A program made the position numbers and the translations under genes. A DNA stretch of 64,000 nucleotides, taken from contig CAJTWE010000002.1 of NCBI GenBank assembly GCA_910579955.1, positions 103,431-167,430 of the forward strand, written 5' to 3'. The stretch comes from an uncultured Ruminococcus sp. Its GTDB lineage: Bacteria; Bacillota; Clostridia; Oscillospirales; Ruminococcaceae. Shown here piece after piece: positions 1 through 8,365 of the stretch (its first letter is position 1; each line of letters opens with the position of its first letter). Under the pieces are notes generated by a model that did no database searches, was not told the DNA's origin, and saw only the letters and a program-made list of their open reading frames with translations.

Positions 1-2
1 CG

Positions 3-1718
3 TGGAAAAATGCCGAAGTCATTCCGCTTAATGAAAAACTTTTGCCGGACAAACCAGATATTATCCGTTTTGTTGAGAACATTCAAAAGCCAGTAACAAT
101 GCAACGTGGAAACGAGCTGCCTGTATCTGCGTTTTTACCCTATGCAAACGGAAGTCTTCCAATGGGAACAACTGCCCATGAAAGAAGAAATACTGCTGTA
201 GAAATCCCAGTATGGATTCCGGAAAACTGCATTCAGTGCTGCCTTTGTTCATATGTTTGTCCTCATGCAGTAATAAGACCTGCTATTATGACAGAGCAGG
301 AACGTATTTCCGCACCAGATAAAATGCAGCATATTCCAATGCTTGGCATTAAAAGTAATGAATTATATAGTTTTTCAATTGTTATTTCTGAAACTGACTG
401 TACCGGATGTGGTTCTTGTGCAGGAGTATGTCCAGGTAAAAAAGGTAACAAAGCGCTTGAAATGATTCCGGCTTCTCAAAAAGCAGAACATCAAATATAT
501 TTTGATTATGGAAAATCACTAACTGAAAAGCCAGAAATCAAAGAAAAATTCAAGTCAAATACTATTAAAGGAAGTCAGCTGCGCAGACCTCTTCTTGAAT
601 TCAGTGGGGCATGTGCAGGATGCGGAGAAACACCTTACGCCAAACTCGCAACTCAACTTTTTGGGGAAAGAATGTATATTGCTAATGCAACTGGATGTTC
701 CTCCATCTGGGCAAACTCCTCCCCGTCTACTGCGTACAGTCTCATGCCTGACGGAAAAGGCCCTGCGTGGTCTAACTCATTGTTTGAGGATGGGGCAGAA
801 TTTGGTTTGGGTATGTCCATTGCACATTATACTATTAGAACACGCATGAAAATTATTATAGAAAAGCTGATTTCAGAAAAAAAGCTTTCTCAAAAAGCAA
901 AAGATGCCGCTATGTTATGGCTGGAAACTTATGATAACGGAGATGAAAATTTACTTGCAAGTGAGAATTTCGTAAAAGAATTAAAAGACATGCAAAGCGA
1001 CGATGCTTCATATGAAGTAGAGGAAATCATAAATAATAAAGAATACCTTTCAAAAAAATCTTTCTGGATATTCGGCGGTGATGGATTTGCCTATGATATT
1101 GGATTCGGAGGATTGGACCATGTACTTGCCGGAGGGTACGATATAAATATTCTTGTATTCGATACGGAGGTATATTCTAATACAGGTGGACAGGCATCAA
1201 AGGCTACTCCGGAAGGTGCAGATGCAAAATTTGCATCAGGCGGCAAAAAAACTGCTAAGAAAAATCTTGCAGCTATGATGATGACTTATAAAAATGTATA
1301 CGTTGCACAGGTAGCAATGGGGGCTGATTATAATCAAACTATAAAAGCGATGACAGAAGCAGAACGTTATAATGGACCTTCACTTATTGTAGCGTATTCG
1401 CCATGTATAAGTCATGGTATTAAGGCAGGACTTGGAAGCTCACAGCACGAACAAGCAAAGGCTGTGAAATCAGGATACTGGCAGCTTTTTAGATTTGATC
1501 CGAATCTTTTAAACCAGGGCAAAAATCCAATAATTCTTGACAGTAGTAAACCAACTATTGATTTTAAAGAATTTTTATCGGGAGAACTTAGATTTCAATC
1601 ACTTATAAAAGACAATCCTGAAAATGCATCAGAGCTTTTAGATAAGTTAAAATCAAATGCATCCAGCAGATACAAATGGATTGAAATTCTTAGTAATGGG
1701 CACAATCAAGAACTTTGA
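3..1718 (+). CDS. nifJ: Pyruvate:ferredoxin (flavodoxin) oxidoreductase, C-terminal half (gene cut by window edge)
   Basis: Decarboxylates pyruvate to acetyl-CoA and reduces ferredoxin, a central step of anaerobic fermentation in the cytoplasm. The reading frame is open to the left edge, so only the last roughly 570 residues of a normally about 1170-residue enzyme are seen. Two 4Fe-4S motifs are visible: CIQCCLCSYVCP (codons near nt 228-263) and CTGCGSCAGVCPG (near nt 399-437). The thiamine diphosphate domain follows, with CAGCGETPY near nt 611 and GGDGFAYDIG near nt 1075, then SNTGGQASKATP. The C-terminal YSPCISHG cysteine stretch typical of the family is present near nt 1396. A hairpin terminator follows the stop. 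The domain order is unambiguous; the internal start at 42 is not the gene start. Confidence 0.95.
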   Translation, partial: WKNAEVIPLNEKLLPDKPDIIRFVENIQKPVTMQRGNELPVSAFLPYANGSLPMGTTAHERRNTAVEIPVWIPENCIQCCLCSYVCPHAVIRPAIMTEQERISAPDKMQHIPMLGIKSNELYSFSIVISETDCTGCGSCAGVCPGKKGNKALEMIPASQKAEHQIYFDYGKSLTEKPEIKEKFKSNTIKGSQLRRPLLEFSGACAGCGETPYAKLATQLFGERMYIANATGCSSIWANSSPSTAYSLMPDGKGPAWSNSLFEDGAEFGLGMSIAHYTIRTRMKIIIEKLISEKKLSQKAKDAAMLWLETYDNGDENLLASENFVKELKDMQSDDASYEVEEIINNKEYLSKKSFWIFGGDGFAYDIGFGGLDHVLAGGYDINILVFDTEVYSNTGGQASKATPEGADAKFASGGKKTAKKNLAAMMMTYKNVYVAQVAMGADYNQTIKAMTEAERYNGPSLIVAYSPCISHGIKAGLGSSQHEQAKAVKSGYWQLFRFDPNLLNQGKNPIILDSSKPTIDFKEFLSGELRFQSLIKDNPENASELLDKLKSNASSRYKWIEILSNGHNQEL

Positions 1719-1741
1719 TAGATACTTTTATATAAACGAAA

Positions 1742-1780
1742 AGAGGAGCATATCATATATTGAAATGCTCCTCTATTTTT
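1742..1780. terminator. Intrinsic terminator between convergent genes
   Basis: AGAGGAGCAT (1742-1751) pairs perfectly with ATGCTCCTCT (1765-1774) and is followed by ATTTTTAT. It lies between the PFOR stop and the 3' end of the minus-strand Spo0A-like gene, so it probably serves PFOR and perhaps both. Confidence 0.85.
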
Positions 1781-1795
1781 ATGTATTTATTATGA

Positions 1796-2470
1796 TTATA
1801 GTCCCCATGTGCGAATCGTATCCGCTGCGTATATTATGAGCTCGGTATTGCTTGGCTTAGCTACAGGATAATTAAATTTCTGACTCATCTGTTTCGGAGA
1901 TCTTTCATATGCAAGCTCAATCGAATTTCTCATTGCACGCTCAACACTTGCACTTTGTACACTATATTTCTTTGCTACAACATTATATATTTCATATGTA
2001 GAACCGTCCATGATTTCCGGTTTCAACGAAGCACACACTATTCCAGTACGAAGATACTTATAACCCTTAAGATTAGTCTGTATTCCTATATCTCTGAGAA
2101 ACCTTGAAGCAGCTCTTTCTGCTTTTACTTTTTCGCCACCACATTCAGTATGAAATTTTATCAAACTGCATATACTATCTACTCCTATTTTATTTGATAC
2201 ATATAAAAGATTATCATAATACAAGAGTGTATCTACAATATTCTCATCACTCGTCAGAATGATTGTTTGAACACAGCTTTCAGCGTATTTTTCAGCATCA
2301 TCACTAACAATAATACGGTATTTTTCCAAAAACATTTCTTTGTCAAACATCTTCGTTTCTTCATTGCTCACAACAGCATAAATACCCATTCTCTGAAGCG
2401 CTGATGCTATTTTGATAGCAAAGCCTTTGTCTTCCATGTTGATTAAAATTTTTGTCTGCAAATTAATCAT
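1796..2470 (-). CDS. Spo0A-family DNA-binding protein with a degenerate receiver domain
   Basis: Predicted transcription regulator. The C-terminal ~105 residues match the Spo0A effector domain, with the helix-turn-helix region SASVERAMRNSIELAYER and the closing KPSNTELIIYAADTIR. The N-terminal ~110 residues are receiver-sized (alternating strands and helices), but I see no conserved acidic pocket or clear phospho-acceptor Asp motif, so phosphorylation is doubtful. I chose ATG at 2470; a GTG three codons upstream (2479) is possible. Both lie next to an AGGAAGTGGAG ribosome site. Two perfect 0A boxes lie 56-126 bp upstream, suggesting auto- or cross-regulation by Spo0A. This may be a paralogue rather than the master Spo0A itself. 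The domain call is firm; the role in sporulation or cell fate is inference. Confidence 0.8.
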   Translation of the reverse strand: MINLQTKILINMEDKGFAIKIASALQRMGIYAVVSNEETKMFDKEMFLEKYRIIVSDDAEKYAESCVQTIILTSDENIVDTLLYYDNLLYVSNKIGVDSICSLIKFHTECGGEKVKAERAASRFLRDIGIQTNLKGYKYLRTGIVCASLKPEIMDGSTYEIYNVVAKKYSVQSASVERAMRNSIELAYERSPKQMSQKFNYPVAKPSNTELIIYAADTIRTWGL

Positions 2471-2525
2471 TGTCTCCACTTCCTATAAATAATATATTTT
2501 AATAATTTAATGACGTAGGCGGCAA

Positions 2526-2596
2526 TTTTGTCGAACCATGTCATAAGACTATTATACTTAATTTTACAGAATATGTAAATGACCAATTTTGTCGAA
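2526..2596. promoter_or_regulatory. Pair of Spo0A boxes (0A boxes)
   Basis: TTTTGTCGAA occurs twice in the same orientation, at 2526-2535 and 2587-2596, 61 bp apart. Both match the 0A box consensus TTTTGTCRAA known from Bacillus and Clostridium. A weaker TTGACGAA lies near 2646. They sit in the 340-bp divergent region between the Spo0A-like gene and the zinc-ribbon operon, so either or both could be controlled. Confidence 0.65.
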
Positions 2597-2813
2597 AATT
2601 GACGTTATTGTTTTTTAGACGATTTATTTTTAGCTGATTTATAAGTTGACGAATCATTCACAATAACAATATTCATGTGAAAAATTGATAAAATTTTCCA
2701 TATGCTATTTCCTTGCATTAGATTTTGTGATATAATGGTTATTATATCATCCTTGATACCACCCTTGAATAATGCAAAAAAATATTTGCATTAATATTTA
2801 AAAGGAGAAAAAT

Positions 2814-3209
2814 ATGAATTTCAAACACAAAATAAATAATTTCTTTCGTGGACGTTATGGCTATGATGAACTGAATCGTTTTTTAATAATATTTTATGCG
2901 ATTTTAGTTATACTCAATTTGATATTAAGAGCTTACGTAATAAATATTATCGGATTTGCGATTTTAATAATCCTATTGTTTCGTATCCTTTCTAAAAATT
3001 ATGAAAAAAGACGTGCTGAAAATAAAAAATTTATGGAAATAACTGCTCCCTTTCGTGTTTGGATTTTCAATATGCGTAATTCGTCCAAATCTGAATACAA
3101 GCTCTTTATTTGTCCAAAATGCCGCCAAAAAGTGCGTGTTCCTAATGGAAAAGGCAAAATTCAGATAACCTGTCCGAAATGCCGCAATGAATTTGTAAAA
3201 CGGAGTTAA
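2814..3209 (+). CDS. Small membrane protein with C-terminal zinc ribbon
   Basis: 131 residues. A basic N-terminus precedes two hydrophobic helices (about residues 22-42 and 43-60). A soluble tail carries a zinc ribbon with two CPKC knuckles (CPKCRQKVRVPNG near residue 101 and CPKCRNEF near 120). An AAAGGAG ribosome site precedes the ATG. It is the first gene of a tight three-gene set (4-bp gap to the DUF5685 gene, 14 bp to the J-domain gene). The same set recurs in Ruminococcus relatives, to my recollection. Function unknown; co-location with a J-domain protein suggests a membrane-linked chaperone or folding role, which is inference only. Confidence 0.8.
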   Translation: MNFKHKINNFFRGRYGYDELNRFLIIFYAILVILNLILRAYVINIIGFAILIILLFRILSKNYEKRRAENKKFMEITAPFRVWIFNMRNSSKSEYKLFICPKCRQKVRVPNGKGKIQITCPKCRNEFVKRS

Positions 3210-3213
3210 GTAT

Positions 3214-4065
3214 ATGTACGGATATATTCAGATATGTAAACCTGAGCTTAAATTCAGAGAGTTTGATGAATATCGTGCACATTATTGTGGGTTGTGCCAT
3301 TCTTTAAAAGACAATTTCGGAACTATGGGTCAATTATTTTTAAGCTACGATCTCACATTTCTCTCGCTTCTTCTGGATAGCCTTTATGAACCGCAATCCG
3401 TAAGATCCGTTTCAAGATGTATTGCACACCCTTTAAAAAAGCAACCTTATATACACAATGAGGTCACAGAATATTCAGCTGATATGTGTATGCTTTTGTC
3501 AACATATAAACTTGAAGATGACTGGAATGATGAAGGCAGTCATTTTAAAAAAATAGTGGGAAAGCTTATATCAGGAAAAGAAAGAAAGATTAAAGAAAAA
3601 TATATAAAAAAGGTTGAGGTAATAGAAAGTGAGCTAAAAAAACTCGACTCACTGGAAAAAGATAATTGTTATGACCCTGAACTTACTGCCTCATGCTTTG
3701 GCAATGTTTTATCAGAAGTATTTGCTTTTAAAGATGATATATGGGAAGAAGAACTACGTGAGCTTGGTTTTCACCTCGGACGTTTTATTTATATAGCAGA
3801 CGCTTTTGATGATCTCTCTAAAGATAAGAAAAAAAATTGCTATAATCCATTTATTCAAAAAAATGAGCATGACTCTGAATTCATAGAAAAAACAGAAGAT
3901 CTTTTACGTATAATGATCGCACCCGCTGCCGATGCATTTGAATATTTGCCAATAGTAAAAAATGCTGAGATCCTTCGTAATATACTTTATGCAGGAGTCT
4001 GGACATCGTTCAATCGACGAAAAAACGAGTATCTCAATAATAAAGAAAATAATAAAAACAAATAA
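3214..4065 (+). CDS. DUF5685 family protein
   Basis: 283 residues. It opens with the family's typical MYGYI..CKPELKFREFDEYRAHYCGLCHSL block; the CGLC cysteine pair near residues 26-29 may bind metal. The rest is mainly helical, with a KEKYIKKVEVIESELKKLD coiled-coil-like stretch around residues 125-150 and an aspartate pair in IADAFDDLSKDKKKN. No signal peptide or membrane segment. It lies between the zinc-ribbon and J-domain genes in one operon. Biochemical function is not known to me. Confidence 0.8.
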   Translation: MYGYIQICKPELKFREFDEYRAHYCGLCHSLKDNFGTMGQLFLSYDLTFLSLLLDSLYEPQSVRSVSRCIAHPLKKQPYIHNEVTEYSADMCMLLSTYKLEDDWNDEGSHFKKIVGKLISGKERKIKEKYIKKVEVIESELKKLDSLEKDNCYDPELTASCFGNVLSEVFAFKDDIWEEELRELGFHLGRFIYIADAFDDLSKDKKKNCYNPFIQKNEHDSEFIEKTEDLLRIMIAPAADAFEYLPIVKNAEILRNILYAGVWTSFNRRKNEYLNNKENNKNK

Positions 4066-4079
4066 CCAGGAGGAAACGT

Positions 4080-4685
4080 ATGAGAGATCCCTATCAGGTA
4101 CTTGGTGTATCACATGATGCATCTGAGGAAGAAATAAAGAAAGCATATAGAAAACTCTGTCGCCAGTATCACCCTGACCTTAATGTAGATAAACCCAATG
4201 CCGATGAATATGAGGCTCGATTCAGAGAAGTGCAATCTGCATATCAAGAAATCATGGACCAGCGTCAAGGCAAAAATTATAGTAATGATTTTTCTGGAAG
4301 CAACTATCGTAATTCTGCAAATGATGAAGATTCTATGCACAAAAAAGCAGCGATAAACTTCATTCAAAATCGTAGATTCGCCGAAGCAATCAATGTCTTG
4401 AACTCCATAAGCAAACGTGATGCACAGTGGTATTATATCAGTGCAGTCGCTCATTCAGGAATAAAAAACGATGCTGCCGCTTTACAATATGCTCAGACAG
4501 CAGCACGTATGGAACCCGACAATTTACAATACCAAATTCTTTTACAGCAACTTCAAAATCCATCTTATAGGTATCAGCAAATGCAAACTCCTTATTCTCA
4601 ATCTGATGGAAGTTCAGAATGTTTAAAATGCTGCGCCTATAATCTTATATGCAATATGCTATTGGGATGCTGCTGTAGATTTTAA
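4080..4685 (+). CDS. J-domain (DnaJ-like) protein with helical repeat and Cys-rich tail
   Basis: 201 residues. The N-terminal J domain (about residues 3-62) has the diagnostic HPD motif in CRQYHPDLN, so it should stimulate an Hsp70 ATPase. It lacks the G/F and zinc-finger regions of true DnaJ, so it is a specialised co-chaperone. Residues ~85-155 form a TPR-like helical segment. The last 24 residues are rich in cysteine (CLKCCAYN, then a CCC near the end), perhaps a membrane- or metal-associated tail. AGGAGG sits 6 bp before the ATG. Last gene of the zinc-ribbon/DUF5685 operon. Confidence 0.88.
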   Translation: MRDPYQVLGVSHDASEEEIKKAYRKLCRQYHPDLNVDKPNADEYEARFREVQSAYQEIMDQRQGKNYSNDFSGSNYRNSANDEDSMHKKAAINFIQNRRFAEAINVLNSISKRDAQWYYISAVAHSGIKNDAAALQYAQTAARMEPDNLQYQILLQQLQNPSYRYQQMQTPYSQSDGSSECLKCCAYNLICNMLLGCCCRF

Positions 4686-4723
4686 TAAATTATTATATCA
4701 TAGTATAAATTTCCTGTTTGCTA

Positions 4724-4752
4724 TTTACAGAACTGTATAAATGTGATAAAAT
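4724..4752 (+). promoter_or_regulatory. Promoter of the first PP2C gene
   Basis: TTTACA, a 17-bp spacer, then TAAAAT (4747-4752), 67 bp before the PP2C start codon. Confidence 0.55.
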
Positions 4753-4819
4753 ATTTATTATGAAGACAAACATAGACTTTTGTCTTCTACTTAAAAATAT
4801 ATAACGAAGGGAAACAGTA

Positions 4820-5746
4820 ATGGGCTACAATTCATCACTATCTGATGCAAATGACTTTTTCAATTTCAACAACAATGTGAACAGCATTTTTGACGATGAA
4901 ACCGAAAATGATTCAATGCATTCTGAAATTACATCTTATCGTCTGCGTGTTTCCGTTTCCACGAACATTGGTAAAGTACGTGGAAATCACGAGGATAACT
5001 TCTATTTAAAAGGAATTTATCTACATGAATATTTCCGTAATGATTTTTCAGCAACATATACTATTGACAATCCGGAAGGTATGTGTTTTGCTGTTTTCGA
5101 CGGAATGGGCGGTGCTGCATATGGAGAAATCGCATCGGAAATAGCTATGCAGACGCTAAGAAAATATGAAAAAGATTTAGAAGAAGCCGAAAATAACAGA
5201 GCAGTAGATCAAATAGTTTCTGCATATACAAAAGAAGCAAATAACGCTATTGTGGAAATGCTGCGTGAAAAGCAGTCTTTAAGCGGTGGTACAACATTCG
5301 CTATGCTATATTTTATCGGTGGACAGGCAAGAATATATTATCTTGGCGACAGCCGCATTTATCTTGAACAAAAATCTGGAATCGTTTGCCTTACACGTGA
5401 CCATACTCTTGCTAATCAAAAACTTGATGCAGGTATTTATACCGAAGAAGAAGCAGAGGCAAGTCCGGATCATCACCATTTGACGTTGTACATTGGCTCA
5501 GATAAAAGTCAAGTAGGACTTAACGCTGACAGTCGCAGACCTATTCCGATTCGACATGGCAATAAATTTATAATTTGCACAGACGGTTTAAGCAATATGT
5601 GTTCCGATAAAGAAATACACTCACTTCTCTCTCAGGATTATTTCAATGAAGCCGCTATACTCGTACAGGAGGCACTTAATAACGGCGGTGCAGACAATGT
5701 AACTTGCATTGTACTAGAGATTCTGTCAGATGAAGAGAATTTATAA
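4820..5746 (+). CDS. PP2C-type Ser/Thr protein phosphatase
   Basis: 308 residues. Removes phosphate from Ser/Thr using two metal ions. The metal-binding PP2C motifs appear in order: VRGNHEDNFY, FAVFDGMGGAAYGE, SGGTTFAMLYF, YLGDSRIYL, CTDGLSNM and GGADNVTCIVLE. About 50 acidic, Asn-rich residues precede the domain, which is unusual. No membrane segment. It is alone in its transcript (own promoter, terminator after it) with no protein kinase beside it. It is a paralogue of the PP2C at 13.9 kb, which shares the NNEDNF and YIGDSRIYLYD motifs. Confidence 0.92.
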   Translation: MGYNSSLSDANDFFNFNNNVNSIFDDETENDSMHSEITSYRLRVSVSTNIGKVRGNHEDNFYLKGIYLHEYFRNDFSATYTIDNPEGMCFAVFDGMGGAAYGEIASEIAMQTLRKYEKDLEEAENNRAVDQIVSAYTKEANNAIVEMLREKQSLSGGTTFAMLYFIGGQARIYYLGDSRIYLEQKSGIVCLTRDHTLANQKLDAGIYTEEEAEASPDHHHLTLYIGSDKSQVGLNADSRRPIPIRHGNKFIICTDGLSNMCSDKEIHSLLSQDYFNEAAILVQEALNNGGADNVTCIVLEILSDEENL

Positions 5747-5762
5747 TAATAAAAATTTATAT

Positions 5763-5802
5763 AGAGCTGCTGCACCAATCAAAAGGAACAGCAGCTCTTT
5801 TA
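5763..5802 (+). terminator. Intrinsic terminator after PP2C gene
   Basis: AGAGCTGCTG (5763-5772) pairs perfectly with CAGCAGCTCT (5789-5798), followed by TTTT. Confidence 0.85.
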
Positions 5803-5821
5803 TAATAAAAAAATGTCTACG

Positions 5822-5850
5822 TTGACAAAAAATGATATGTATGATATAAT
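5822..5850 (+). promoter_or_regulatory. Strong sigma-A promoter of the amino-acid ABC transporter operon
   Basis: TTGACA (5822-5827), a 17-bp spacer and TATAAT (5845-5850): an exact consensus match 72 bp before the lipoprotein gene's start codon. Confidence 0.85.
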
Positions 5851-5921
5851 CATTATAGGAAGCGTTTTATGATGCTAACAAAATAACATAATAAAATATT
5901 AAATTAAGGAGTATGTATTTT

Positions 5922-6719
5922 ATGAAATCAATCAATGCAAAAAGAATACTTGCAGCAGTATTGACAGGTGCAATGGCATTGTCATTTACTGCTTGTGGTG
6001 AAAAGAAAGATAATGGCTCAACATCTGAAAAGTTTATAGTAGGATTTGATGCTGCATTTCCTCCATACGGTTATCAGGATGACCAAGGCGAATATGTAGG
6101 ATTTGACCTTGATCTTGCCGCTGAAGTTTGCGAGAGAAATGACTGGCAGCTTGTAAAGCAGCCTATTGATTGGGATTCTAAGGATATGGAGCTGAATTCA
6201 GGCACTATCAGCTGCATCTGGAATGGTTTTACTATGACAGGTCGTGAGGATGATTATGCATGGACTGCACCTTATGTAGATAATAGTCAGGTGGTTGTTG
6301 TAAAACAAGAAAGTGGCATTGCAAGCTTTGCAGATCTTGCAGATAAGGGCGTGGCTGTTCAGACAGATTCATCTGCGGAAGATGCTTTGGAACAGGAAGA
6401 AAATGCAGCTCTAAAGGATTCATTCAAAGAACTGGTTGTAGTAAGTGATTACAACACAGCATTTATGAATCTTGATTCTGGCGCTGTTGATGCGGTAGCT
6501 ATGGACATCGGCGTTGCTAAATACCAGATCGAATCACGTGGTGATGGTTATATAATGTTGCCTGAGACACTTTCCGAAGAACAGTATGCTGTTGGCTTTG
6601 CTCTTAATAATACCGAACTTCGTGATAAGGTAGATGCAACACTTAATGACATGCGCAAAGACGGCACATTTGAAAAAATTGCTGAAAAATGGGAATTGAG
6701 CGATTCGATAATTAAGTAA
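5922..6719 (+). CDS. Amino-acid ABC transporter substrate-binding lipoprotein
   Basis: 265 residues. Captures a polar amino acid (or dipeptide such as cystine) outside the membrane. Lys/Arg-rich signal peptide with lipobox SFTAC, cysteine at residue 24. The mature part is a family 3 solute-binding protein (VGFDAAFPPYGYQDDQGEYVGFDLDLAAEV near the start; W-D-G-T ligand-pocket blocks later). I chose the ATG at 5922 because AAGGAG lies 10 bp upstream; the in-frame ATG at 5913 is too close to that site. First gene of a substrate-binding/permease/ATPase operon with 19-bp and 10-bp gaps. The substrate cannot be read from the sequence. Confidence 0.92.
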   Translation: MKSINAKRILAAVLTGAMALSFTACGEKKDNGSTSEKFIVGFDAAFPPYGYQDDQGEYVGFDLDLAAEVCERNDWQLVKQPIDWDSKDMELNSGTISCIWNGFTMTGREDDYAWTAPYVDNSQVVVVKQESGIASFADLADKGVAVQTDSSAEDALEQEENAALKDSFKELVVVSDYNTAFMNLDSGAVDAVAMDIGVAKYQIESRGDGYIMLPETLSEEQYAVGFALNNTELRDKVDATLNDMRKDGTFEKIAEKWELSDSIIK

Positions 6720-6738
6720 TCGAACGGAGGACGTATAT

Positions 6739-7392
6739 ATGTCTTTTTTTGATATTGTAGCTCAGCTTGGAGATAACATGCTCAATTCCATTTGGATCTT
6801 TTTGTTAACACTGTTATTCTCCATTCCGCTCGGACTTATTATATGCGTAGTACGCTTATACGGTTGGAAGCCATTTCAATGGTTTATGAAACTGTATATT
6901 TCAGTTGTAAGAGGCACTCCCCTTATGCTACAGCTCCTAGTTGTATATTTCGGTCCATATTTCGTGGCAGGTATGCAGCTTACTACAGAATATCGTTTTT
7001 GGGCTGTTATTATAGCATTCTCACTTAATTATGCTGCATATTTTGCTGAGATCTTTCGTAGTGGAATTCAGTCTATACCAATCGGTCAACATGAAGCAGC
7101 GTATATTCTGGGCTATGGAAGTATTCAAAAATTCATTAGAATAATAATTCCACAAATGTTTAAGCGTGTTCTTCCAGCTGTTACAAACGAATCAATAACT
7201 CTTGTTAAGGACACATCCCTTGCATTTGCAATTTCCTATATTGAACTTTTTACAGAAGCAAAAATTATAGCAGCCGCCGAAACATCTATGCTTCCATATC
7301 TGGTTGCCGCCATATTCTACTACGTTCTGAATCTTATAGTGGCAGGTATAATGTCTCTGATTGAGAAACGTATGAGCTATTATAAGATATAG
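6739..7392 (+). CDS. Amino-acid ABC transporter permease (HisM/GlnP type)
   Basis: 217 residues with about five membrane helices. The coupling-loop signature of polar amino-acid permeases (EAAYILGYGS.QKFIRIIIPQ) is near residues 113-135, and the N-terminal VRGTPLMLQL block is typical. It forms the membrane channel with the ATPase at 7403. GGAGG ribosome site upstream. Confidence 0.93.
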   Translation: MSFFDIVAQLGDNMLNSIWIFLLTLLFSIPLGLIICVVRLYGWKPFQWFMKLYISVVRGTPLMLQLLVVYFGPYFVAGMQLTTEYRFWAVIIAFSLNYAAYFAEIFRSGIQSIPIGQHEAAYILGYGSIQKFIRIIIPQMFKRVLPAVTNESITLVKDTSLAFAISYIELFTEAKIIAAAETSMLPYLVAAIFYYVLNLIVAGIMSLIEKRMSYYKI

Positions 7393-7402
7393 GAGGTAAC
7401 GT

Positions 7403-8161
7403 ATGAATTATTTGGAAGTAAATCATCTGAAAAAGAGTTTTAATGATGTTAATGTTCTTCATGACATTTCATTCTCTGTTAAAAATGGTGAAGTTATTTC
7501 AATTATAGGACCCTCCGGTTCAGGAAAATCTACTCTTCTGCGTTGCTGTACATTTCTTGAAACCATTACTGGAGGAAATATTTCCTATATGGGTAAAACG
7601 GCTGTAGATACAGGAGAAAACGGAAAGCCTGTTTATGCAAAAAAATCTGATTTCAAGGAAATACTTAAATATTTCGGACTTGTTTTTCAGAATTTTAATC
7701 TTTTTCCACATTACACGGTTCTGAAAAATATTATGGAACCTCAAAGAATCATACTTAAAAAAAGCAAAGAAGATGCTGAAAAGACTGCAAGAGAACTTTT
7801 AGATAAAGTAGGTCTTTCCGCAAAAGCAAATGCTTACCCTTGTGAACTGTCCGGCGGTCAACAGCAACGTGTTGCAATTGTTCGTGCCTTGGCTATGTCA
7901 CCAAAAATATTATTCTTTGATGAACCAACTTCTGCTCTTGACCCTGAGCTTACAGGAGAAATACTTGAAGTAATACGGTTGCTTGCAGAAGATCATATGA
8001 CTATGGTTATAGTAACCCATGAAATGAGCTTTGCAAAAGCTATTTCAGACAGAGTTATATTTATGGCAGATGGATATATAATAGAAGAAGGAACACCTGC
8101 CGAAGTTTTTGACAATCCTAAACAAGAACGCACACGCCAATTTCTTGCTCATTATAATTAA
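7403..8161 (+). CDS. Amino-acid ABC transporter ATP-binding protein
   Basis: 252 residues. Walker A GPSGSGKST (near residue 37), Q-loop VFQNFNLFPH, signature LSGGQQQR, Walker B ILFFDEPTSALDP and switch His in VTHEMSFA. Closest to the GlnQ/HisP class that powers polar amino-acid uptake. Last gene of the operon; a strong terminator follows. Confidence 0.95.
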   Translation: MNYLEVNHLKKSFNDVNVLHDISFSVKNGEVISIIGPSGSGKSTLLRCCTFLETITGGNISYMGKTAVDTGENGKPVYAKKSDFKEILKYFGLVFQNFNLFPHYTVLKNIMEPQRIILKKSKEDAEKTARELLDKVGLSAKANAYPCELSGGQQQRVAIVRALAMSPKILFFDEPTSALDPELTGEILEVIRLLAEDHMTMVIVTHEMSFAKAISDRVIFMADGYIIEEGTPAEVFDNPKQERTRQFLAHYN

Positions 8162-8167
8162 AATATT

Positions 8168-8209
8168 AAAGCTTGAGATGCTTATTATTTATAGCTCTCA
8201 AGCTTTTTA
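8168..8209 (+). terminator. Intrinsic terminator of the ABC transporter operon
   Basis: AAAGCTTGAGA (8168-8178) pairs with TCTCAAGCTTT (8196-8206) followed by TT. Confidence 0.85.
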
Positions 8210-8292
8210 TTGTATATTTTATATTTTTTGCACATATTATTATATAATAAGTATACTTTATATAAAATTAAGTATTAAGCCATTTTTTATTC

Positions 8293-8320
8293 TTGAATAA
8301 TAATTGATATGGTGTATAAT
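8293..8320 (+). promoter_or_regulatory. Promoter of the GH43 gene
   Basis: TTGAAT, a 16-bp spacer and TATAAT (8315-8320), 45 bp before the GH43 start codon. Confidence 0.5.
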
Positions 8321-8365
8321 GAAGTAAATCATTAGTTTTCACTAATTTTTCAGAGGTGTAATGTT

